This document shows positions 9,628 to 17,460 of a stretch of DNA of 64,000 bases, piece after piece (the first letter of the stretch is position 1; every line of letters starts with the position of its first letter). The notes under the pieces were generated by a model. It did no database searches, was not told where the DNA came from, and saw nothing but the letters and a program-made list of their open reading frames with translations. This DNA comes from Bacteroidota bacterium (GTDB lineage Bacteria > Bacteroidota > Bacteroidia > Bacteroidales > Prolixibacteraceae). Location of the stretch: contig JAJUGZ010000006.1 of the NCBI GenBank assembly GCA_029265715.1, forward strand, positions 1-64,000, given 5' to 3'. The position numbers were made by a program, and so were the translations under genes.

Positions 9628-10893
9628 ATGAAAAACAAATTTTTAAAATATAGTTTACTGATTGCCGGGTGGTTTGGATCGATTCATGGTCTTTTTGCAC
9701 AGGCACAGCAGCGCTTCCCGAAGCCGGAATTTGAATCGGGCTATTCACAACCACAAACAACAACACCTTTCCCGAGAGCTTTGTGGCTCGAGTACTTCGA
9801 TGTGTTTGTATTACTGGCTGTTTTGTCGCTGGTTAGCTGGTTTGCACTGAAAAAACGGTCAAGAAAAGGCGTATTCTGGTCTTCTGTTTTTTCTGTGCTT
9901 TATTTTGGGTTCTATCGTGAAGGCTGTATTTGTTCGGTGGGCTCCATTCAAAATGTAACACTGGCCTTGTTCGACCCCACTTATGCCATCCCGTTATCGG
10001 CCTTGTTGTTTTTCCTGATACCGCTGGTTTTTACATTGTTCTTTGGGCGCACATTTTGTGCCGGAGCGTGCCCGCTTGGCGCCATTCAGGATTTAGTAGC
10101 TTTACGCCCGATTGAATTGTCGCGCTGGGTTCAAAAAGTTTTCGGATTGGTTCCTTATTTATACCTCGGACTGGCTGTCTTGTATTCGGCTACAAAATCA
10201 GATTTTATTATTTGTCGGTACGACCCATTTGTTGGTTTTTTCCGGCTCGATGCGCAGTTTATCATGTTGGTGCTGGGCGTACTGTTTTTAGCAGCCGGAA
10301 TATTTGTTGCAAGGCCATACTGCCGCTTTTTTTGTCCCTATGGGGTGCTGTTGGGATGGATGTCGCGTTTTTCAGCGAAGCATCTGACTATTACGCCGAA
10401 GGAGTGTGTTCAATGTAAATTATGTGCCCATTCGTGCCCGTTTGGGGCGATTGATGAGCCTGTTGCAGAACCGGCCCATCGGCGCAAAAGCGTGAAACAC
10501 CTGATGCTTGTGGTCGCTTTACTTCCGGTATGGGCCATACTTGGCGGCTGGGCCGGATCGATGGTCCACGTTCCGCTTTCCCGGTTGAACCCGACCGTTT
10601 CGCTGGCCGAGTTAATTGTTAAACATCCGGAGGTAAAAGAAGACCAAAATAATATTGATGTCCGTACTTTTATGAGTTCCGGAAAAACGACCGATCAGTT
10701 GGTTGCAGAAGCTTCGGAAATTCAGAGAAGATTTTACCGGGGGAGTTGGCTGGTGGGTGGTTTTCTTGGCTTAGCTATTGGTTTTAGCCTGACTAATCTG
10801 TCAATATTCCGGAAACGCGACGATTTTGAGCCCAATAAAGCCAATTGTTTAAGTTGTGCCCGGTGTCTGGATTTCTGTCCGGTAAAAAAATGA
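9628..10893 (+). CDS. NapH/NosR-like membrane 4Fe-4S protein
   Basis: Several TM helices; GCICSVGSIQN, FCAGACPLGAIQDLV, YCRFFCPYGVLLG, CVQCKLCAHSCPFGAID, CLSCARCLDFCP. Start trimmed to ATG 9628. Confidence 0.88.
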   Translation: MKNKFLKYSLLIAGWFGSIHGLFAQAQQRFPKPEFESGYSQPQTTTPFPRALWLEYFDVFVLLAVLSLVSWFALKKRSRKGVFWSSVFSVLYFGFYREGCICSVGSIQNVTLALFDPTYAIPLSALLFFLIPLVFTLFFGRTFCAGACPLGAIQDLVALRPIELSRWVQKVFGLVPYLYLGLAVLYSATKSDFIICRYDPFVGFFRLDAQFIMLVLGVLFLAAGIFVARPYCRFFCPYGVLLGWMSRFSAKHLTITPKECVQCKLCAHSCPFGAIDEPVAEPAHRRKSVKHLMLVVALLPVWAILGGWAGSMVHVPLSRLNPTVSLAELIVKHPEVKEDQNNIDVRTFMSSGKTTDQLVAEASEIQRRFYRGSWLVGGFLGLAIGFSLTNLSIFRKRDDFEPNKANCLSCARCLDFCPVKK

Positions 10894-10954
10894 ATAACAG
10901 CGATTAAATAACACAAACCTGATACTTGTTTTTGATATCTGATATGTTCGACTT

Positions 10955-12790
10955 ATGAATGACAAAATAAAACTTGCCAGGCGCATAGCTTGGGCCGCAG
11001 GGGCGTTTTCCCTGATTGTTGCCGTTTTGCTGATTGCTAACTTTTTGCAAACAAAGCTCAATGATCCCATTGATAACAAAACGATTCCAGAACTGGTTAA
11101 ACGACTGAGTGAAAATCCGTCGGATGAAGCATTGAAACAAGAAATTCGTGCTTTCGACCTGATGGCCCGGAAAGCCTATTTTACCAGTCAATGGCAAATC
11201 AGGACCGGAGGGTATTTGCTTTTACTCGGTGTGATAATAACCTTATTGGCTGTTCGTTACGAACGCTCTGCTAAATCGAAACTTGATGCGGTTGATATTC
11301 TGAAAGATGAGTCGGCCTTAGATAAAGTTTTGGCGCAAAAATGGATTGCAGCCTTGGGCGTTTTCATCTTTTTGGCAGCCATTGTTTCGGGTATCTTATC
11401 CTATAATGCTATAGACAGGTACCTGGTAGTTGAGAATGCCCCAGCTGTTTCAGAAGCAGGAACTACTGCATCTTCTGGCGAAAATGCTTTGGACAATATG
11501 GATCAACCCTCCTCTGGTCAATTGGCTGCCGGCGACACCGTAACGGCGAATGTAGTTACTGAGACTCCGAGCAGTTCTTCGTTGGCGGAAGCTGTTGCTG
11601 AAAATGCGGCCACAAAAACCTTTGCAACGATGGCAGAAATGAAAGCGAACTACCCCTTTTTCCGCGGGCCTGAGGGCATTGGCATTGCTTATCAGAAAAA
11701 CATACCGACCGACTGGAATGGGACTTCCGGTGAAAATATTTTATGGAAAGTTAAAGTTCCCAAACCGGGATACAGTTCTCCCATTATCTGGGGCAACAAA
11801 CTGTTTGTAACCGGGGCCGATGCTTCAGCGCGAGTGGTGTACTGTTACGACAAAAACACGGGCAAACTGATATGGGAAGCCAGTGCCGACCAGATTGAAG
11901 GTTCTCCTCCCTCGAAAATGCCAAAAGTAACAGCGGATACCGGCTTGGCTGCGCCCACCATGGCCACCGATGGCTATTCTGTATTTGCCATTTTTGCAAC
12001 CGGCGATGTGCTTGCCCTCGATATGAACGGCAAACGCACCTGGGCAAAAAATCTGGGCGTGCCGGATAACCATTATGGGCACGCCTCTTCACTCGTTGTT
12101 TATAAAGATAAGCTCCTGATTCAATACGACACCAACAAAGGCGGTAAAGTCATGGCTTTGTCAACCGCTTCCGGGGATAAAATTTGGGAAACCGTGCGGG
12201 GCTCGAAAATTTCGTGGGCATCGCCGGCGCTTGTGAATACAGGAACCAGGACCGAGCTCGTTTTGGCCACCAATCCAACAGTTGCGTCATACGATCCGGA
12301 GACTGGGAAAGAACTTTGGAGCATGAATTGCCTGAGCGGAGAAGTGGGGCCTTCGGTTGCTTATAGCAACGGAATGTTTTACGCAGCCAACGAATATGCC
12401 AAACTGGCGGCTATCAAGCCCGGAAGCGCTCCGTCGATTGTCTGGTCTGAAGATGAATATCTGCCTGAAGTAGCCAGTCCGCTGGCAGTAAACAGTCTGG
12501 TGTTCGTGGCAACTACGTATGGCGTGTTGGCCTGCTATGATGCACAAACCGGTGAAAAATACTGGGAACAGGAGTGGGGCGATCCGTTTTATGCATCGCC
12601 GGTTTATGCCGATGGCAACGTGTACCTGGCTGATCAGAGTGGAAAAATGCACATTGTAAAAGCATCGAAAACGTTCGAGTTGGTGGCCGAACCAACGATT
12701 GGCGAAAAGGTTGTTTGTTCGCCGGCATTTGGCGACGGACGCTTGTATTTGCGCGGAACAAATCAGTTGTATTGCATAGGAACCAAATAA
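10955..12790 (+). CDS. Membrane-anchored PQQ-like beta-propeller with N-terminal two/three-TM domain
   Basis: N-term TM helices (AWAAGAFSLIVAVLLIANFL, GGYLLLLGVIITLLAV, WIAALGVFIFLAAIVSGIL), low-complexity linker, propeller motifs NTGKLIWEASADQ, ASGDKIWETV, ETGKELWSMN, QTGEKYWEQEW. Confidence 0.86.
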   Translation: MNDKIKLARRIAWAAGAFSLIVAVLLIANFLQTKLNDPIDNKTIPELVKRLSENPSDEALKQEIRAFDLMARKAYFTSQWQIRTGGYLLLLGVIITLLAVRYERSAKSKLDAVDILKDESALDKVLAQKWIAALGVFIFLAAIVSGILSYNAIDRYLVVENAPAVSEAGTTASSGENALDNMDQPSSGQLAAGDTVTANVVTETPSSSSLAEAVAENAATKTFATMAEMKANYPFFRGPEGIGIAYQKNIPTDWNGTSGENILWKVKVPKPGYSSPIIWGNKLFVTGADASARVVYCYDKNTGKLIWEASADQIEGSPPSKMPKVTADTGLAAPTMATDGYSVFAIFATGDVLALDMNGKRTWAKNLGVPDNHYGHASSLVVYKDKLLIQYDTNKGGKVMALSTASGDKIWETVRGSKISWASPALVNTGTRTELVLATNPTVASYDPETGKELWSMNCLSGEVGPSVAYSNGMFYAANEYAKLAAIKPGSAPSIVWSEDEYLPEVASPLAVNSLVFVATTYGVLACYDAQTGEKYWEQEWGDPFYASPVYADGNVYLADQSGKMHIVKASKTFELVAEPTIGEKVVCSPAFGDGRLYLRGTNQLYCIGTK

Positions 12791-12801
12791 CGGGAGAGAA
12801 A

Positions 12802-15162
12802 ATGGCTATTGATGCAAAGGTTATTGAGGAGGCAGTTGACCGGATTGTCGCTGAAAAAGGCACTGAAGAACGGGCAGTTATTCCGATTCTTCAGGCAATT
12901 CAGCATGAATTTAATTTTTTGCCCGAAGCAGCTTTGCTGCGGGTATGCCAGTATACAAAAATTACCCCTGAGCAAATTGTGGGGGTGGCAACATTCTACT
13001 CACAGTTCCGGTTACATCCGGTTGGCGAACACATGATTAAAGTTTGTGTCGGGACAGCCTGCCACGTTAAAGGAGCTGTGCAGGTTTACGATGCATTCCG
13101 GCGTCACTTCAATCTGAACGGAGATCAGGATACCGATGCATCCGGTAAATATACAATCGAGAAAGTATCCTGTTTGGGATGCTGCACGCTGGCCCCGGTT
13201 GTTCAGATAAATGGAATTACTTACGGTCATGTGGCCTCCGATAAGGTCGGTCAGGTAATCGATGATTACGAACGCCAATTGGTTTTCTCCGGCGATAAAA
13301 AAAGTAAATTTCGTAATGCCGATGGAACAGAGATCCAGGGCGAAATCCGTATCGGACTGGGGTCGTGTTGCGTGGCCAGCGGATCGGAAGATGTAAAAAA
13401 AGCCATCGAAGAATCGGTCGTTGATACCGGTATCCGGGTTAGTTTGAAAAATGTGGGCTGCGTGGGAATGTGCCATCAAGTTCCATTGGTCGAAGTGATC
13501 CCTCAAAATGAAAAACCAACACTCTACGCACATGTTAAACCCGAAGAGGTTCAGCACATTATCGAGACGCACTTTAAACCGGCCGGAACATTCGACCGGC
13601 TCCGAAATAAAGTGTTCCGGTTCTTCGAAAATATGCAGACCGACACTGTTTGGGATGGTGTAAAACGCTATGAAATTGATCACCGGGAAAAACAGGTAGC
13701 TGATTTTCTCGACCGTCAGGTCCCGATAGCCACCGAATATCGCGGGATTATTAATCCGCTCGACATTGAAGAATATAAAGCCAATGAAGGTTTTGCTGCG
13801 CTCCGGAAATGTTTGTTTGAGCTAACGCCGGAACAAATCATTGAAACGATTAAAGCCAGCGGCTTGCGGGGCCGGGGTGGAGCCGGTTTTTCAACCGGGC
13901 AGAAATGGCAATTTGTCCGGAATAATGAGTCAGATATAAAGTACCTGATTTGTAATGGCGACGAAGGCGACCCGGGTGCTTTTATGGACCGCATGTTACT
14001 CGAATCGTATCCTTACCGCGTTATGGAAGGAATGGTCATTGCCGCCAAAGCTGTCGGGGCAACACATGGCTTCTTTTACATTCGCGCTGAATATCCATTG
14101 GCTGTTCGGCGTATTCGTCAGGCCCTGATTTATGCCCGGGAACGGAATCTGCTGGGAGAGAATATCATGGGCTCCGGATTTTCGTTTGATCTGGAAATTT
14201 ATGAAGGCGCTGGTGCTTTTGTTTGTGGCGAAGAAACGGCCTTGATGGCTTCGATTGAAGGGAACCGCGGCTTTCCTCGCATCCGTCCGCCTTTCCCTGC
14301 CGAGAGCGGTTTGTGGGGAAAACCTACGCTGATTAACAATACCGAAACATTTGCACAAGTTTCCTACATCATCCGGCATGGGGCAGAAGCCTTTAACTCG
14401 ATCGGGACATCTACCAGCAAGGGGACCAAAGTGTTTGCACTGGCCGGAAAGATTAACCGGGGCGGCTTGATTGAAGTGCCGATGGGTATCACGCTCCGAC
14501 AGATTGTGGAAGAAATTGGCGGAGGAGTCCAGAACGGTAAAAAATTTAAAGCCGTGCAGATTGGGGGCCCGTCCGGAGGCTGTATTCCTGCTGCATTATA
14601 TGATACTCCTATTGATTACGAATCCCTTATAAACGCTGGGGCCATGATGGGGTCTGGCGGGTTGGTGGTACTCGACGAAACCGATTGCATGGTCGATATG
14701 GCCCGTTACTTTCTGTCGTTTACCCAGCATGAATCGTGCGGAAAATGCACGTTTTGCAGGGTTGGAACCAAACGCATGCTTGATATCTTAGATAAAATTA
14801 CTTCAGGAAAAGGAACAGAAAAAGATTTGAAAGAACTGGAATATCTGGCTCATTGGACCGAAAAAGGTAGTTTGTGTAACCTCGGGAAGACAGCCCCCAA
14901 TCCGGTTTTATCAACATTGCGCTATTTTCGCGACGAGTACGAAGCTCACATTCAGGGTCGTTGTCCTTCGGGGAAATGCCAGCAATTAATAACCTACCGG
15001 ATTAATGACAAGTGCATTGGATGTACGAAATGTGCCCAGAAATGTCCCACGGATGCTATTCGCTACAAACCACACCAGCTGCATGTTATCGAACCGGACA
15101 AATGTATCAAATGCGACGCATGCCGTCAGGCCTGTCCGGTTGATGCCGTTGAGATAGTTTGA
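12802..15162 (+). CDS. NuoE-NuoF fusion diaphorase (HydB/HndC-like) with C-terminal 2[4Fe-4S] ferredoxin
   Basis: Start trimmed to ATG 12802. NuoE 2Fe-2S CVGTACHVKG...VSCLGCC; second 2Fe-2S-like domain GSCCVASG...GCVGMC; NuoF GLRGRGGAGFSTGQKW, GAGAFVCGEETAL, SCGKCTFCRVGTKRML; C-term CIGCTKCAQKCP, CIKCDACRQACP. Confidence 0.95.
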   Translation: MAIDAKVIEEAVDRIVAEKGTEERAVIPILQAIQHEFNFLPEAALLRVCQYTKITPEQIVGVATFYSQFRLHPVGEHMIKVCVGTACHVKGAVQVYDAFRRHFNLNGDQDTDASGKYTIEKVSCLGCCTLAPVVQINGITYGHVASDKVGQVIDDYERQLVFSGDKKSKFRNADGTEIQGEIRIGLGSCCVASGSEDVKKAIEESVVDTGIRVSLKNVGCVGMCHQVPLVEVIPQNEKPTLYAHVKPEEVQHIIETHFKPAGTFDRLRNKVFRFFENMQTDTVWDGVKRYEIDHREKQVADFLDRQVPIATEYRGIINPLDIEEYKANEGFAALRKCLFELTPEQIIETIKASGLRGRGGAGFSTGQKWQFVRNNESDIKYLICNGDEGDPGAFMDRMLLESYPYRVMEGMVIAAKAVGATHGFFYIRAEYPLAVRRIRQALIYARERNLLGENIMGSGFSFDLEIYEGAGAFVCGEETALMASIEGNRGFPRIRPPFPAESGLWGKPTLINNTETFAQVSYIIRHGAEAFNSIGTSTSKGTKVFALAGKINRGGLIEVPMGITLRQIVEEIGGGVQNGKKFKAVQIGGPSGGCIPAALYDTPIDYESLINAGAMMGSGGLVVLDETDCMVDMARYFLSFTQHESCGKCTFCRVGTKRMLDILDKITSGKGTEKDLKELEYLAHWTEKGSLCNLGKTAPNPVLSTLRYFRDEYEAHIQGRCPSGKCQQLITYRINDKCIGCTKCAQKCPTDAIRYKPHQLHVIEPDKCIKCDACRQACPVDAVEIV

Positions 15163-15306
15163 TCGCCTTCGAGTTTTAGGTTTAATGAAACAGACATGAA
15201 CGAATCGTTTAAGAATGATAACATTGACCAGATACAGATATGAATGGTTATAAAGAACTGGACATAAATAGAATTGCTTGTCGGTTGGCGATAACTGGCA
15301 AACACT

Positions 15307-15334
15307 CCGTAACTCGTAACCGGTAACCCGTAAC
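15307..15334. repeat. 4 x 7-bp tandem repeat upstream of a start codon
   Basis: CCGTAAC TCGTAAC CGGTAAC CCGTAAC ending 9 nt before ATG 15344. Confidence 0.85.
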
Positions 15335-15343
15335 AATTTAAAA

Positions 15344-16906
15344 ATGATTACACTGACCATAGATAACCGCACCATTGATGTTCAACCGGGAACAATGGTT
15401 TGGGAAGCGGCCCGCCAACTTGGCATTGAAATACCAACGCTTTGTTATCTGGATGGAGCCGACCATTTTACTTCGTGCATGGTTTGCTTAGTCAAAGACA
15501 ACCGAAACGGGAAATTACTTCCGTCGTGCTCAACCCCGGCCATGCAGGGAATGAATCTGACAACCAACGATGCCGAAGTTCATGAGTCGCGAAGAGCCTC
15601 ACTTGAACTTTTGTTGAGCGAACATGTTGGCGATTGTGAAGCGCCCTGCCAATTGGTCTGTCCGGCACACATGAATATTCCCCTTATGAACCGGTTAATA
15701 GCCAAAGGTGATTTTGCCCGGGCGCTGGAAGTTGTAAAACGAGACATTGCTTTGCCTTCCATACTCGGGAGAATCTGTCCGGCCCCCTGTGAGGCGGGTT
15801 GCCGTCGCAAGCCGATTGACGAGGCTGTTTCAATTTGTCTCCTGAAACGGATAACCGGAGATGAAGATCGCGCTCAGAACAAAAGATACATGCCGAAGCT
15901 CAAATCGTTGTCGGGCAAACGGGTAGCAATTATTGGTGCCGGACCGGCTGGTTTGTCAGCTGCTTACTATTTGCAGCAAAACGGTCATCAAGCGGTTATC
16001 TTTGACCAGAATGAAAGGGCAGGGGGAGATCTGATGAAAATTGATGCCGACCTATTGTCCCCGGATGTTATTGATCAGGAAGTGGCGGCTATTACAGCAA
16101 CCGGCGTTCAGATTCATTTGAACGAGACTATTGATAATCATCGTTTTGAACAGTTTAGATGCGAATATGACGCGGTTGTTGTTGCCATTGGAACAATTAC
16201 TGAAGGGAACCCGATTTTCGGGTTAAAAACAAACAAGCAGGGACTTGTTGTTGATAAATCGACTTATCTTACGTCAGAACCCCATGTATTTGCTATTGGA
16301 AACGCGTTGCGCGCTTCGAAGCTGGCTGTCCGTTCGGTTGGGCAGGGCAAAGAAGTTGCAGAAATTATTGATTCCAGCTTCCATACCGGGGAGGTCGTTC
16401 CACGCCCGGAGCGGTTCAATTCAAAGTTTGGCAAACTGACAGAGCCTGAGATTCAGGAGTATTTGAAAGAATCGGTTTCTGCCCAGAGGATAAAAGCCGG
16501 GACTGAAGGTTTTACGCGAGAGCAGGCGATGGCCGAGGCCGCACGTTGTCTGCATTGTGATTGCCGGGCCCCCGAATCGTGCAAACTTCGTTTGTTATCC
16601 GATCAATATGGAGCCGATCAGCGTCGTTTTCAGTACGATGAACGTAAACCTGCCCGGAAAACAATAAGTCCGGATGGCTTGGTGTACGAAAGCGGAAAGT
16701 GTATAAAATGTGGAATTTGTGTGCGTTTGGCCCGCCAGCATCAGGAAGAATTTGGGTTCACGTTTATTGGCCGTGGATTTGATGTGCAGATTGGTGTACC
16801 GTTTAATGAAACACTACAGGCTGCGTTTCGAAAAACAGCTCGTCTGGTTGCAAAAAATTGTCCAACCGGAGCTTTGGCAATGAGCGAGTTGGAAGAAAAA
16901 ATCTAA
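15344..16906 (+). CDS. NuoG-like 2Fe-2S / GltD-like FAD oxidoreductase hybrid
   Basis: N-term 2Fe-2S IPTLCYLDGADHFTSCMVC...LLPSCSTP; GltD-like CPAHMNIP...GRICPAPCEAGCRR; FAD motif VAIIGAGPAGLSAAYYLQ; C-term CIKCGIC...NCPTGAL. Confidence 0.9.
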   Translation: MITLTIDNRTIDVQPGTMVWEAARQLGIEIPTLCYLDGADHFTSCMVCLVKDNRNGKLLPSCSTPAMQGMNLTTNDAEVHESRRASLELLLSEHVGDCEAPCQLVCPAHMNIPLMNRLIAKGDFARALEVVKRDIALPSILGRICPAPCEAGCRRKPIDEAVSICLLKRITGDEDRAQNKRYMPKLKSLSGKRVAIIGAGPAGLSAAYYLQQNGHQAVIFDQNERAGGDLMKIDADLLSPDVIDQEVAAITATGVQIHLNETIDNHRFEQFRCEYDAVVVAIGTITEGNPIFGLKTNKQGLVVDKSTYLTSEPHVFAIGNALRASKLAVRSVGQGKEVAEIIDSSFHTGEVVPRPERFNSKFGKLTEPEIQEYLKESVSAQRIKAGTEGFTREQAMAEAARCLHCDCRAPESCKLRLLSDQYGADQRRFQYDERKPARKTISPDGLVYESGKCIKCGICVRLARQHQEEFGFTFIGRGFDVQIGVPFNETLQAAFRKTARLVAKNCPTGALAMSELEEKI

Positions 16907-16961
16907 AAACGAGGCTATCTCAAAAGAGTTCCGCTTCATCTGTAAATAATTTTTAAGTTGT

Positions 16962-17036
16962 CAGATGAAATAACCATTTGTACATTTTCGGTTGGTGTAC
17001 CCTTTGGCGCACATGGCTATTTCATCTGCATTTTTG
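16962..17036. repeat. Palindromic intergenic repeat, copy C
   Basis: CAGATGAAATAACCAT ... ATGGCTATTTCATCTG, arms match 15/16; inner CCATTTGTACATTTTCGGTTGGTGT. Confidence 0.75.
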
Positions 17037-17040
17037 GTGG

Positions 17041-17374
17041 CTATTTCTTCGCCATCCGCTCATAATGACAACACCCGGGCAAAGCATCATAGGTCTTTGT
17101 ATCAGCTTTGTGTAATGGCGTGTCGTGACCAGCTTTGGCAATTGCTGCTTCGATTTTATCCAGCGAAGTTTTGGCCGTATCAAAATCCACCGTCATTACT
17201 TTGCTCTTTTGGTCCCAGTCGGCCTTCGAAACTCCGTCGACTGCCAGGGCTGCTTTTCCGATGCGTTCTGCAATTGCCGGCAACGTTAAACTTTTCCGAT
17301 TTGTTTTCGGCATACAAATTCTGAACGCCCGGCAGCAAAACAGCTGCAAACAGGGCAACTACAAACTTTTTCAT
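17041..17374 (-). pseudogene. Secreted HMA-domain protein, frameshifted at the metal-binding CxxC motif
   Basis: Frame 1 MKKFVVALFAAVLLPGVQNLYAENKSEKFNVAGNC, then frame 2 ERIGKAALAVDGVSKADWDQKSKVMTVDFDTAKTSLDKIEAAIAKAGHDTPLHKADTKTYDALPGCCHYERMAKK; paralogous to CusB C-terminus. Confidence 0.75.
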
Positions 17375-17460
17375 TGTTCTCTTTTTTAACGTGTTAAACT
17401 AATTCATCGTGCTACTCATCGGATGATTCAAAGTCATTCGATATCCGATGACTCTTAACT

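Noticed and set aside
2516-12790. Propellers as true PQQ-dependent alcohol/sugar dehydrogenases
   Set aside because: No CxxCH heme site, no signal of the PQQ-binding catalytic domain and no pqq genes nearby; they read as PQQ-like/BamB-type propellers. Kept as a structural call only.
13012-13683. 223-aa minus-strand ORF
   Set aside because: Antisense to the NuoE-NuoF fusion; no independent start context or motif.
12802-16906. FeFe-hydrogenase or formate dehydrogenase operon
   Set aside because: No H-cluster motifs and no molybdopterin domain in any ORF of the cluster; only the diaphorase-like parts are present.
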